Notes: a model not told the origin generated them from the letters alone. A stretch of DNA of 64,000 bases from JANQPX01 sp965204405 (GCA_965204405.1 CBDBEN010000002.1:679657-743656), one strand, 5' to 3'; positions 31,833 through 40,877 are shown, counted from the first letter of the stretch. Made by a program: numbers and translations.

Positions 31833-33419
31833 ATGGCGACATTCATTCTCGACCGAAACCAATTCGACGCCGTTCTCTTTGATCTGGACGGCGTCTTGAC
31901 CGATAGCGCAACACTACACGCGCTTAGCTGGAAGATGCTGTTCGATTCCTTTCTGGAGGAGCGAGACGGGACCGTCCGGCCCTTCGATGTGGAATGTGAC
32001 TATCGCGCTTATGTCGATGGCAAACCCCGCCTCGACGGAATCAGGAGTTTCCTCGAATCGCGCCGTATGACACTCCCAGAGGGCGAACCCGAAGATCCAC
32101 CCGATGCGCCGAGCATTCATGGTTTGGGTAACCGCAAGAACGCACTCTTTCTGCGAGCGCTCGCGCAGCATGGGGTTGTCACGTTCCCTGCAGCCGTTCG
32201 GTTTCTCCAACAGACACGCGAAGCCGGTTTCAAAACCGCACTCGTCTCCTCCAGCCGTAACAGCCGGACGCTCGCCGACAAGGCTGGTCTTATCGCTCTG
32301 TTCGATGCCTGGATCGATGGCGAGACCGTTCAGGCGAGGCGTTTGAAGGGCAAGCCCGCACCGGACATGTTCAGGGCGGCTACAGCCGATCTCAGGGTAA
32401 GGCCGTCACGATCCGTCGTCATCGAAGATGCGATCGCCGGTGTCGAGGCGGGGCGGCGAGGGGGCTTCGGTCTCGTTATCGGCGTCGACCGCACGCATCA
32501 TCCGGGCGCACTGGCCGAGGCCGGGGCCGACATCGTGGTATCCAGCCTCAATGATATCGCGATTGCTGGTGTCGAAGCCAAGCCGATCGACTCGCTGCCC
32601 TCAGCACTCGAGTCGATCGACGCTATCTTCGCAGGCACTGACCACAGGCGGATGGTCGTTTGTCTGGACTACGACGGCACGCTGACGCCGATCGTCGATC
32701 GCCCCGAACTGGCGCTGCTTTCCAAACAGATGCAGCGCTGCCTCGATCGCCTTGCGGATCTTGCGACGGTCGCCATCATCAGCGGCCGAGATCTCCAGGA
32801 TCTTCACGATCTGGTCGGCCTTGATCACCTTTACTTTGCAGGAAGTCACGGCTTCGAGATCAGCAAGCCTGATGGCGAGGAACAAATTCTGCACGGCTTG
32901 GACCATCTGCCGTCACTCGAAAGCGCCGAACGGGCGCTCCGTGGTCGTCTCGCCCCGATCCACGGCGTTCTGGTGGAGCGCAAGCGTTTGAGTCTCGCGG
33001 TTCACTATCGATTGGCTGGAGAGGATGATCGCCCGAAGATCAAAGCGATCATCGATGACGTTCTTGAGCGACACCCCGACCTCCGGCGCACGCTCGGCAA
33101 GATGGTCTACGATCTCCAGCCTGACATCGATTGGCACAAGGGCAAGGCAGTCAACACTCTGCTCGATGCCGTCAAGGCCGAGGGCGGTGAGATCTTCCCG
33201 ATCTATATCGGCGATGATGTGACGGACGAGGATGCCTTCGAGGCACTTCGCGGTATTGGCATCAGCATCATCGTAGAGGGTCGGCCGGGATCGACATTGG
33301 CAACGTTCAAGCTTGCCGACACGGAGAAGGTCGGCCGCTTTCTGGAAAATCTTGTTCGGCGCCTGGAGCGGCGGTCCGGGCTTGGCGAGGGCGACACATC
33401 ATGTCCGAATGGTTCCTGA
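31833..33419 (+). CDS. Beta-phosphoglucomutase-like HAD fused to trehalose-phosphatase
   Basis: A 528-residue fusion of two HAD enzymes. Residues 1-245 are beta-phosphoglucomutase-like: FDAVLFDLDGVLTDSA, SSSRNSRTLADKAGL and VIEDAIAGVEAGRRGGF. Residues 270-510 are OtsB-like trehalose-6-phosphate phosphatase: VVCLDYDGTLTPIVDRPE, IISGRDLQDL, FAGSHGFEI and YIGDDVTDEDAFEAL. It overlaps the GH65 phosphorylase gene by 19 bases, so the two are translationally coupled. Together they could cleave a disaccharide with phosphate and convert beta-glucose-1-phosphate to glucose-6-phosphate. Rv2006 of M. tuberculosis, as I recall, carries all three domains in one chain. Confidence 0.9.
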   Translation: MATFILDRNQFDAVLFDLDGVLTDSATLHALSWKMLFDSFLEERDGTVRPFDVECDYRAYVDGKPRLDGIRSFLESRRMTLPEGEPEDPPDAPSIHGLGNRKNALFLRALAQHGVVTFPAAVRFLQQTREAGFKTALVSSSRNSRTLADKAGLIALFDAWIDGETVQARRLKGKPAPDMFRAATADLRVRPSRSVVIEDAIAGVEAGRRGGFGLVIGVDRTHHPGALAEAGADIVVSSLNDIAIAGVEAKPIDSLPSALESIDAIFAGTDHRRMVVCLDYDGTLTPIVDRPELALLSKQMQRCLDRLADLATVAIISGRDLQDLHDLVGLDHLYFAGSHGFEISKPDGEEQILHGLDHLPSLESAERALRGRLAPIHGVLVERKRLSLAVHYRLAGEDDRPKIKAIIDDVLERHPDLRRTLGKMVYDLQPDIDWHKGKAVNTLLDAVKAEGGEIFPIYIGDDVTDEDAFEALRGIGISIIVEGRPGSTLATFKLADTEKVGRFLENLVRRLERRSGLGEGDTSCPNGS

Positions 33420-35818
33420 CCTATGACGGCTTTGATTCCGATCAGGAGGGGTTGCGTGAGGCGCTTTGCGTTCTCGGCAATGGCTATGTCGCCACGCGTG
33501 GTGCAGCGCCAGAGAGCGATGCCGGCGGCTGCCATTATCCCGGCACCTACCTCGCGGGTGGCTACAATCGACTGACCACTGAGATCGCCGGCCGCATCAT
33601 CGAGAACGAGGATCTGGTCAACCTGCCGAACTGGCTGCCGCTATCGATCCGTATCGACGGTGCCGGCTGGTTTGACCTGCGAAAAGTGGAACTGCTCGAC
33701 TACCAGCAGCAGCTCGATCTTCGCCATGGGATTCTTCACCGGCGGCTTCGTTGCCGCGACGCCAAGGGCCAGGAAACGCGGATCGACCAGCGGCGTCTCG
33801 TGCATATGGGCAACCCGCATCTCGCCGCCCTGGAGACGACCATCGAAGCGCTGAATTGGTCAGGCGTCATGGACATCCGCTCATCCCTGGACGGACGCGT
33901 GATTAACGACGGCGTCGCCCGCTACCGAAGCCTGAGCAAGCGACATCTTGAATTCGTCGGAACCGAGCATCTTGAAGACGACGTCATCCTACTTTCCGCT
34001 CGCACCAATCAGTCGAACACCGAGATCGCCGAGGCGGCACGCACCCACGCCTTTCTGAACGGCGAGCGGATCGACATCGGTCATGGCATCGAAAGCGAGC
34101 GGGATACTATCACGGACGGCTTTGGCCTCAATCTGCAACAGGGCGATCGGCTGACCGTTGAAAAGGTGGTCGCCATCCACAGCTCACGCGATCATGCGAT
34201 CTCCTCCCCGGTCATCGCGGCGACGAACTCGGTGCGGCGGGCTGGGAGCTTCAGAGACCTGCTCGAAAGCCACGCCAATGCCTGGGAGCGGCTCTGGCGA
34301 CAGTTCGAGATCGAAGTGGATTATCATGATCACGAGGAACACGACGTCGAAGCAAGGCGCATTCTTCGCCTGCACATGTTCCATCTCCTGCAAACGGCAT
34401 CGCTTCATGTGATCGATCGGGACGTCGGCGTGCCGGCGCGTGGGCTCCATGGCGAGGCCTATCGCGGTCACATCTTTTGGGACGAGCTGTTCATCTTTCC
34501 TTTCATCAATCTGCGCATGCCAGCGATCACGCGCTCCTTCCTGAAGTATCGCTATCGCCGGCTGAACGAGGCACGCTTCGCTGCAAAAGCCGCCGGGTTC
34601 GACGGCGCGATGTATCCCTGGCAGAGCGGCAGCGACGGTCGTGAGGAGACACAATCGGTTCACCTGAACCCGCGATCGGATCGGTGGCTGCCCGATCACT
34701 CGCATCTGCAGCGTCACGTCAACGCGGCGATCGCCTACAATGTCTGGCAGTATTTCGAAGCGACGTTGGATCTCGAGTTCATGGCCGACCAGGGTGCCGA
34801 GATGTTGTTCGAGATCGCCCGCTTTTGGGCATCTGCGGCCAGCTACAATCCGAAGATCGACCGCTACGAGATCAATGGCGTCGTGGGGCCGGACGAGTAT
34901 CACGACGGCTATCCCGATCGCGACCAGCCCGGTCTCGACAACAATGTCTACACAAATGTCATGGCGGCCTGGTGCCTTTGCCGCGCCGTCGATCTCACCG
35001 CGCGCCTGCCGCCGGATCGCCTGAAGGACCTGGCTGTGGCCATCGGTCTACTGCCCGACGAGATCGAGCGCTGGCGGGAGATCAGCGGGAAGCTCAGAAT
35101 CGTGTTCCATGACGACGGCATCATCAGCCAGTTCCTAGGCTACGACGCGCTGGAGGAACTGGATTGGGATGACTATCGTGCCCGCTATGGCGACATTCAG
35201 CGGCTGGATCGCATACTGGAAGCCGAAGGTGACACGCCGAACCGCTACAAGGTCTCGAAGCAGGCCGATGTGCTGATGCTCTTCTATCTCTTCTCGGCCG
35301 AGGAACTGAGCGCACTGTTCCAGCATCTCGGCTACGACTTCGCGACCGAGACCATCCCAGCCAACATCGAATACTACCGGAAGAGAACGTCGCATGGTTC
35401 GACATTGAGCCGCGTCGTGCACGGCTGGGTCCTGTCGCGATCTAACCGGGAACAGGCCTGGCGTCTGCTGCGCGAGGCGCTCTACAGCGATGTCGCCGAC
35501 ACCCAGGGCGGCACCACGGCCGAGGGCATCCATCTGGGTGCCATGGCGGGCACGGTGGACGCTGTGCTCCGCATCTTCACCGGGATCGAGACTCGCGGGA
35601 ACGTGCTATGGCTGAACCCGCTGTTGCCGGAAGATCTGAAGGAACTGCGCCTTCGCCTTCACTATCGGAGTAACGAGCTCAAGCTTCGCATTCGGCGCGA
35701 TCAAATCGACATCGAAAGCACCAACTTTCCGGTTCTGCCCATCGCGATCGGTTATCGCGAAAAGACCTTCGAGCTCAAGCCGGGCTCGTCGCGTACCATC
35801 AAGCTCCAGCCGTGTTAG
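33401..35818 (+). CDS. GH65 disaccharide phosphorylase (trehalose/maltose/kojibiose type)
   Basis: An 805-residue glycoside hydrolase family 65 protein. The N-terminal beta-sandwich (1-260) contains REALCVLGNGYVATRGA. The (alpha/alpha)6 barrel has GEAYRGHIFWDELFIFPF, NGVVGPDEYHDG with the general-acid Glu near residue 498, and RKRTSHGSTLSRVVHGWVL for phosphate binding. GGTTAEGIHLGAMAGTVDAV follows, then a C-terminal beta domain. The phosphate loop argues for phosphorolysis rather than hydrolysis. The exact disaccharide cannot be read. Its start lies inside the preceding gene, as expected for coupled expression. Confidence 0.92.
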   Translation: MSEWFLTYDGFDSDQEGLREALCVLGNGYVATRGAAPESDAGGCHYPGTYLAGGYNRLTTEIAGRIIENEDLVNLPNWLPLSIRIDGAGWFDLRKVELLDYQQQLDLRHGILHRRLRCRDAKGQETRIDQRRLVHMGNPHLAALETTIEALNWSGVMDIRSSLDGRVINDGVARYRSLSKRHLEFVGTEHLEDDVILLSARTNQSNTEIAEAARTHAFLNGERIDIGHGIESERDTITDGFGLNLQQGDRLTVEKVVAIHSSRDHAISSPVIAATNSVRRAGSFRDLLESHANAWERLWRQFEIEVDYHDHEEHDVEARRILRLHMFHLLQTASLHVIDRDVGVPARGLHGEAYRGHIFWDELFIFPFINLRMPAITRSFLKYRYRRLNEARFAAKAAGFDGAMYPWQSGSDGREETQSVHLNPRSDRWLPDHSHLQRHVNAAIAYNVWQYFEATLDLEFMADQGAEMLFEIARFWASAASYNPKIDRYEINGVVGPDEYHDGYPDRDQPGLDNNVYTNVMAAWCLCRAVDLTARLPPDRLKDLAVAIGLLPDEIERWREISGKLRIVFHDDGIISQFLGYDALEELDWDDYRARYGDIQRLDRILEAEGDTPNRYKVSKQADVLMLFYLFSAEELSALFQHLGYDFATETIPANIEYYRKRTSHGSTLSRVVHGWVLSRSNREQAWRLLREALYSDVADTQGGTTAEGIHLGAMAGTVDAVLRIFTGIETRGNVLWLNPLLPEDLKELRLRLHYRSNELKLRIRRDQIDIESTNFPVLPIAIGYREKTFELKPGSSRTIKLQPC

Positions 35819-35828
35819 CTCTCGGTGA

Positions 35829-35918
35829 TCAGGACATCTGCTCGTCACTCAGCGCGACCCCAGCATGGTGCTCCAGGAAATGCTGCAGAACCTTCCGCAG
35901 CTTCGCGGCATGGGCCAG
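35829..35918 (-). pseudogene. Remnant of the pncB N-terminal-type helical domain
   Basis: The minus strand reads LAHAAKLRKVLQHFLEHHAG, continuing to a stop. It matches residues of the pncB fusion's N-terminal domain at 23 of 29 positions. Only the domain's C-terminal end is left, ending with a stop, as in a free-standing small protein. The rest is replaced by a transporter fragment beginning at the next base. Confidence 0.75.
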
Positions 35919-36302
35919 TCTGGACCTTTGGTTGCGCCGGTTTCGCCATCTGCTATGGCATCCCTGATCGTGCTCGAAGCCTTGCCGTCGCTTGCCTTGC
36001 TTTACCTGATGGTGATCGCACAGGGCTTCTTCGACTACGCGCTGCCTTCGGTCATGGGGGCGATCGTCAACGAGATCTTCGAGGGGCCGCATTATGGTTC
36101 GATCTTCGGCACGCTTTCCGTCGCGCTGATCGGCGGTGGTGCGGCGGGACCCTGGGTCACTGGCGTCCTGCACGACGCCACCGGCAGCTACCGGGCGGCC
36201 TTCCTCCTGGCCATCCTCTGCTGCGCGATCTCCGCTGCCGCGATCTGGCTCGCCGCCCCGCGCAAGGTGCGCCTCGTGCCGGGACGAAGGCAGCATCGGT
36301 GA
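35919..36302 (+). pseudogene. C-terminal remnant of an MFS permease
   Basis: The fragment reads VWTFGCAGFAICYG in one frame, then after a shift near 35955 LEALPSLALLYLMVIAQGFF, SVMGAIVNEIFEGPHYGSIF and GGAAGPWVTGVLHDATGSYR, the last four helices of a major-facilitator permease of the oxalate/formate or monocarboxylate type. The N-terminal two thirds are absent. It abuts the helical-domain remnant, marking a deletion junction. Confidence 0.75.
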
Positions 36303-36315
36303 ACAAAACCGATCG

Positions 36316-36795
36316 TCAAGCGAGATCGAGCCTTTTCGAGATCGCGCCATGACCTTGTCGATAGTTCACAAATTCCATGCCGTCATCGTAGGCCAGCCCG
36401 CCGACATTCTCGCATCGGATCATCGCATCGATGTGATGAACACCGGCCGCTCGCGCCGCAGCCAGCGTCGCTCCGAATAGCCTTCGGCCAATCCCTTGTC
36501 CGTGGCGTTCGAGAGCGACATAGGTCGCGATGATAGCCCAGTCCGGAGGCAGCTTGTCAGGTCCCTTCCAGTCAGGGTCAGCCCATTCGATGACCTGGAA
36601 GCCGATGACATCTGATCCGTCGACTGCAACGGTACATTTGATGTCATAGGGCGGGCTGATAAACTGCTCGATGATCTGTTTCTTTTCGATGGATCGACGG
36701 TGGGCGGTCGTCCCGCCTCGCGCTATGAGAGCGTTGATAAGCGCTGCCATGGGCTTGGCATCGGCGATGTCAGCGGTGCGAATAATCAGGGGCAT
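36316..36795 (-). CDS. GNAT-family acetyltransferase
   Basis: A 159-residue N-acetyltransferase. LIIRTADIADAKPMAALINAL opens the fold; WAIIATYVALERHGQGIGRRLF holds the acetyl-CoA loop (R/H-G-Q-G-I-G-R), and IDAMIRCENVGGLAYDDGMEF resembles phosphinothricin-type relatives. The substrate is unknown. It diverges from the DUF6151-like gene with only six bases between starts. Confidence 0.85.
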   Translation of the reverse strand: MPLIIRTADIADAKPMAALINALIARGGTTAHRRSIEKKQIIEQFISPPYDIKCTVAVDGSDVIGFQVIEWADPDWKGPDKLPPDWAIIATYVALERHGQGIGRRLFGATLAAARAAGVHHIDAMIRCENVGGLAYDDGMEFVNYRQGHGAISKRLDLA

Positions 36796-36800
36796 AGGAT

Positions 36801-37457
36801 ATGATGATCATGAATATCAGCGGTGATCAAGCGAGGACGCTTGCCATCCGATGCTCATGCGGCGCCCTGGGCGGTCGGGCCCAAGACCTGCCGAGCGATG
36901 ATGGCCCGCGCTTGATCTGCTACTGCGACGACTGCCAGGCTTTCGCGCACTTTCTGGGTCGCGCGGACGACATCCTCGACGATCACGGGGGCACCGATAT
37001 CTTCCAGATGTCGCTGGCCCATCTTCGGATCGACGAGGGCGTGGACCATCTTGCCTGCATGCGCCTGAAGCCGAAAGGTTTGCTCCGTTGGTATACGTCA
37101 TGTTGCCGAACACCGATCGGCGCCACGCCTCCAACCCAGCATTTATCCTTCCTTGGTCTGAACCATGCATGCATTGGCGTAGGCGACGATCGCGCCTCGC
37201 TCGACGACCTGCTCGGTCCGATCCAAGGTGGTGTCTTCGGGCGATTTGCCAAGGGTGATCGGTCGGGGTTGCGAGCGCATCGTGGCGCTCCTGTTTCATT
37301 GATCGTGCAAAACATCGGCAAAATCCTGAAGCGAGGGCTCCGCGGCGATCACAAACATACACCCTTCTTCGATTCAGGAACCGGCAAGCCGGTAGCCACA
37401 CCCACGGTCCTAGGCGATACCGAGCGTCAGCGTCTGGACATCGATCGAGAGACATAA
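36801..37457 (+). CDS. DUF6151 / GFA-like zinc-binding protein
   Basis: A 218-residue protein with zinc-type cysteine motifs, RCSCGALGG near the start and CYCDDCQAF near residue 47, plus WYTSCCRTPIG near 100. These resemble the glutathione-dependent formaldehyde-activating (GFA) fold, of which DUF6151 is a larger relative. No activity is established for this subgroup. The C-terminal 60 residues are basic. Adjacent ATGs at 36801, 36804 and 36810 leave the start open by a few codons. Confidence 0.75.
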   Translation: MMIMNISGDQARTLAIRCSCGALGGRAQDLPSDDGPRLICYCDDCQAFAHFLGRADDILDDHGGTDIFQMSLAHLRIDEGVDHLACMRLKPKGLLRWYTSCCRTPIGATPPTQHLSFLGLNHACIGVGDDRASLDDLLGPIQGGVFGRFAKGDRSGLRAHRGAPVSLIVQNIGKILKRGLRGDHKHTPFFDSGTGKPVATPTVLGDTERQRLDIDRET

Positions 37458-37517
37458 ATAGACTTACGTTCGCCTCCTCGGAGGAACCGTGCGGCAGGCA
37501 GGCAAGGCATCACGTTC

Positions 37518-38075
37518 TTATGGATTGGACGTCGATCTCGCAGGATTGCCGATGACCGTTGCACCTGCCGGAACATCTTTAGTAACCACAGCTCCGGCAC
37601 CGATGACGGCGTTATCGGCAATGGTGATGCCGCCGAGCACGATCGATCCGCCACCGAGCCAGACATTGGTGCCGATGTCGACGGGCTTGGCGATCTCCAG
37701 ACCAGCTCGCCGTTTGACAGGATCCTTATGATGCTCGGCACAGTAGATTTGGACCGAAGGCCCGAGCAGCGTCTCGTCACCGATCCGCACATCAGCCGTG
37801 TCGAGAATCGTACAGCCGGCGTTGAGGAAGACGCCCCGGCCCAGGGTAATGTTGAAACCATAGGCGCAGTGAAAAGGCGCTTCGATCGTGGCATCGGAGG
37901 CGGCGCAGGCAAGCAGTCGTCGCAAAGCCGGCGTGATCGCGCCGCGTGCTCCTGGCGCCAGCGTATTGTGCTCGTAAACGCCTTCTCTCGCCTTCATGCT
38001 CAAGGCATCGAGCTCCGGGTCGAGGCAGGAATACCATTCACCCGATGCCATCTTCTCGCGTTCGCTCTTGGACAA
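37518..38075 (-). CDS. Maltose O-acetyltransferase-like (NodL/LacA) hexapeptide transferase
   Basis: A 185-residue acetyltransferase. The N-terminal Mac domain reads SKSEREKMASGEWYSCLDPE, and the left-handed beta-helix contains FHCAYGFNITLGRGVFLNAG, IYCAEHHKDPVKR with the catalytic His, and IGAGAVVTKDVPAGATVIGN. It acetylates sugars or nodulation-like glycans. The start is taken as TTG at 38075, since GAGGGAGGGG lies just upstream and the family opens with this S-K-S-E-R-E-K-M segment. The longer frame to 38153 is unlikely. Confidence 0.88.
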   Translation of the reverse strand: MSKSEREKMASGEWYSCLDPELDALSMKAREGVYEHNTLAPGARGAITPALRRLLACAASDATIEAPFHCAYGFNITLGRGVFLNAGCTILDTADVRIGDETLLGPSVQIYCAEHHKDPVKRRAGLEIAKPVDIGTNVWLGGGSIVLGGITIADNAVIGAGAVVTKDVPAGATVIGNPARSTSNP

Positions 38076-38160
38076 GCTGCCCCTCCCTCGAGCTCCAGAG
38101 GTTTCGCCGTGAAACCGATCTCCTGCTCGATCCGTGTCGATCAGATCAACCAATTAAAAC

Positions 38161-39018
38161 CTAATGCCACGCCTCCGGAAGAAGGCCGGCGCCGACCAGC
38201 AAGTTTTCGGCGATTCTCATACGTGCTGTCCGAATCGACTCATGGTCGGGCCCCGAGACGTAGAGCGCGAAGGAAGCACTTGGGACACCTTTTCGTTCGA
38301 CCCAGCCGGTGAACCAGCCTTCGAAGGGCCCCTCGAAGTCGTCGCGTCGCAGCGGTCCGGAGCCGGTCTTGCCATGGAGCGCATAGTCGCCGTCAGACTT
38401 GACCATGCTCACTTGTCGAACGGCGCTCAACGTGCTTGGGGTCACGGCGAAGTGGCCACTGATCAGTCGTTCGATGAACAGCATCTGCTCCCAAGCTGAG
38501 ATTTCGAGGGGACCGCCAAGCCAAAAGGCGTCGCTCTTGTTTGGCACACTTGCGTTACCGTAGCCAAAGCGCGCCAGATCCGAGCGATATCGATCGGCGC
38601 CGACTTCCATGGCAATATCCTGGAAGTACCACGGCACCGATTGTCGAAAGGCCGTTCGAAGCGTGTGGTCCCGGCGCCAGGCTGCCGGCCAATAGGGGCG
38701 ATCGGGGCGTCGCTTGGGATCCCAGCGGCGGCGATGATCCAAGTCCCGTGCTGCCCCGGTTTCCAAAGCAATGATCAGATTGGCGATCTTGAAGCTGGAC
38801 CAGGGTGGGTGACGTTTGTCGACATCCTCGGCATCGAGAGCCACAGTCTCGGTATTTGCGAGATCAAAAGCACAGAACGTGACCTCAAGATCGGAAAGCG
38901 AGACGGGCAGGAGGTGCGGATCAAGTTCGGCGGGCTCGCCATCGTCTGCCTTCGAAGAACGGCCGAGGAGCAGAGCCGCTGCTGCGGTCGCGGACAGGCC
39001 AAATGTCCGCCTATCCAT
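38161..39018 (-). CDS. Class D beta-lactamase-like protein
   Basis: A 285-residue serine enzyme of the OXA/BlaR type. The active-site motifs are present in order: S74-S-F-K77 in PWSSFKIAN, the S-x-V motif in RQSVPWYF, the YGN motif in ARFGYGNASV, the W-x-x-G region in DAFWLGGPLEISAWEQ, and KTG in LHGKTGSG. The N-terminus MDRRTFGLSATAAAALLLG has a twin-arginine pair before the hydrophobic core, suggesting Tat export, unusual for this family. The ATG at 39018 is preferred over 39063. Resistance is possible, but housekeeping relatives exist. It lies 86 bases upstream of the acetyltransferase gene. Confidence 0.88.
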   Translation of the reverse strand: MDRRTFGLSATAAAALLLGRSSKADDGEPAELDPHLLPVSLSDLEVTFCAFDLANTETVALDAEDVDKRHPPWSSFKIANLIIALETGAARDLDHRRRWDPKRRPDRPYWPAAWRRDHTLRTAFRQSVPWYFQDIAMEVGADRYRSDLARFGYGNASVPNKSDAFWLGGPLEISAWEQMLFIERLISGHFAVTPSTLSAVRQVSMVKSDGDYALHGKTGSGPLRRDDFEGPFEGWFTGWVERKGVPSASFALYVSGPDHESIRTARMRIAENLLVGAGLLPEAWH

Positions 39019-39072
39019 GACGCCGATGTCTGAGGCTTTCGCAGGCAATAGAGGAGAGCTCATCGCATATGG

Positions 39073-39648
39073 TCATGCGTTCGTCGACGAGCAGTTGAGT
39101 GCCGACAGCGAGCTGAGATCCGGCCAGCCATAGGCGATCTCTTGCATCACGACATCGCCGCTTCGCCGTTCCTCGCGTTCGCCGACGATCGCTGCACCCA
39201 GAGCCTCATAGAAGCGACGCGCAGGGTCGTTCTCCCGAAGTACCCAAAGAGCAGCGCCGCGATAGCCTCTAGTGAGCATCGCGACCGCCATGGTCGCTAT
39301 CAGCCGCCGGCCGATGCCTCGCCGTTTGCTTCTGTCCAGCAGATAGATCGCCTCGAACTCGCCATCGAAGCCCGCAGCCCCGAGCTCGGCATCACGCTGC
39401 CGCCCGAAGGAGCTGAAACCAACGGCGTCGTCCCGGGCATCGACGGCGATGAAGGCCATCGTACCGCCCGGATTGTTCGTCCCGTCCAGCAGACCGCCCC
39501 ACCAGGCAGCGCGGCGCTCAACCGAAAGCCCGTCGAGCAGCGATTTCGGTAGCAACCCTGCATAGGTCTCTCGCCACGCCTGGACGTGGATCTCGGCGAT
39601 GGCTTGGGCATCGTCGACAATCGCGGGTCTCACCTTCATCGCGCACAT
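39073..39648 (-). CDS. GNAT-family acetyltransferase
   Basis: A 191-residue acetyltransferase: VRPAIVDDAQAIAEIHVQAW, RETYAGLLP, EFEAIYLLDRSKRRGIGRRL for acetyl-CoA, and GALWVL-like WVLRENDPARRFYEALGA. This is the common RimI-like layout with W-x-E-T-Y near the N-terminus. The substrate is unknown. The ATG could be 39648 or 39639. It is on the same strand as, and upstream of, the beta-lactamase-like gene. Confidence 0.85.
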   Translation of the reverse strand: MCAMKVRPAIVDDAQAIAEIHVQAWRETYAGLLPKSLLDGLSVERRAAWWGGLLDGTNNPGGTMAFIAVDARDDAVGFSSFGRQRDAELGAAGFDGEFEAIYLLDRSKRRGIGRRLIATMAVAMLTRGYRGAALWVLRENDPARRFYEALGAAIVGEREERRSGDVVMQEIAYGWPDLSSLSALNCSSTNA

Positions 39649-39681
39649 CCGGTTCGATCTGCCTCCCGACAGGGTGAATGC

Positions 39682-40831
39682 TCACGGATCGAGATAGTCC
39701 TTGGCCAATTGCTTGGCCGCTTCCTGCATCGCTCGTTCCGCGGGTTCCAATGCACCATCGTTACTCGCGAACAGGAAGGCCTGTATCTCGGTCAGGCCAC
39801 AGCATGGCAAGCGCATACCACATTGTATTCGATCCATTGTGCCAGAGCATCTGATCGCCGCCTGCGAGCTTGGAAGAAGGCGAAACGACCCAACCATAGG
39901 CGTAGTTCTCAAGCGTTGGGTGATGAAGCCGTTCGAAAGTTTGTGTACTGAGGAGTGAGCTTTCTCCAAATTCGCCATGCAGATGCTCATCGACGAACCG
40001 CGCCCAGTCGGATAGCGACATGTGGATGGTGCCGGCGGGACCGATAGTTGCATCATTGTCCGCCCAGGGACCAGGGGCGACCGACCGTTTGAACGATCCG
40101 GCAATGACCTGATGACCCCAGGGGTGATCCAGCCTTTCCGATACGCCTGGCGCGCCGAAGCCCGCAGACGTCATCTCAAGCGGAACGAAAAGCTCCTGCT
40201 GCATCAATCTCTCCCAGGAGGAGCCTGTTGCCTGCTCTGCGATGACGCCAGCAAGCGTATAGCCAACATTGGAATAGAGGTGGGCCGTGCCCGGTCGGCT
40301 CACGGGCTCTTCTGCCAGAACCTTGAGGACCGCCTCCAGCCTTTTCTTCGGCAACTCGTCATCTATCGGCGGGCGGCTAAAGCGCGAGAAGAGTGGGAAA
40401 TTGGGAGGCAGGCCTGCTTGATGCGTCAGCAGGTGATCGAGCGTCACGCCTCGATAGCCTGGATGGATCGTATCCGCATACTCGGAAAGCAGCTCCGTCA
40501 TCGGTGCGTCCCATTCAAGCATGCCCCGTTCAACCAACCGAGCAATCATCGTTGCCGTCATCGCCTTCGTGTTGGATCCTAGATGCCAGCGGTCGTCGAT
40601 GGTGACTGCTGTCGGATCACCTTTCTTTCGTCTCCCGACAGCTGCGATCTCGACTATCTTGCCTTTCTGGAGAACCAGCCCGGCAAGCGCGATCAGGCCA
40701 TGCTTTGAGCGAATGTCTTCAAGGAGGATACCCAGGCTGTTCTCCAATGCAGTTGTCCTGGGACTTTGTACTATGCCCAAAATGCCAAGACCCAAGATCG
40801 CGGCCAACCAGTAATTTCGACGTCTCAGCAT
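39682..40831 (-). pseudogene. Class C-type serine hydrolase gene with a late frameshift
   Basis: A secreted beta-lactamase/D-alanyl-carboxypeptidase-like hydrolase of about 380 residues. After a signal helix (NYWLAAILGLGILGIVQS) the motifs are HLGSNTKAMTATMI (S-x-x-K), LYSNVGYTLAGVIAEQ (Y-x-N) and MLWHNGSNTMW (H-x-G). The frame then ends at 39761, but the missing C-terminus (FLFASNDGALEPAERAMQEA) follows one base out of frame and ends at 39682. A single extra base near 39780 explains this. The protein may still fold without the last 30 residues, or the base may be a read error. Confidence 0.8.
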
Positions 40832-40877
40832 ATCGAGCTGTTGACGAGCATGAGGAAATTCTCCTGGAGTATAGACA

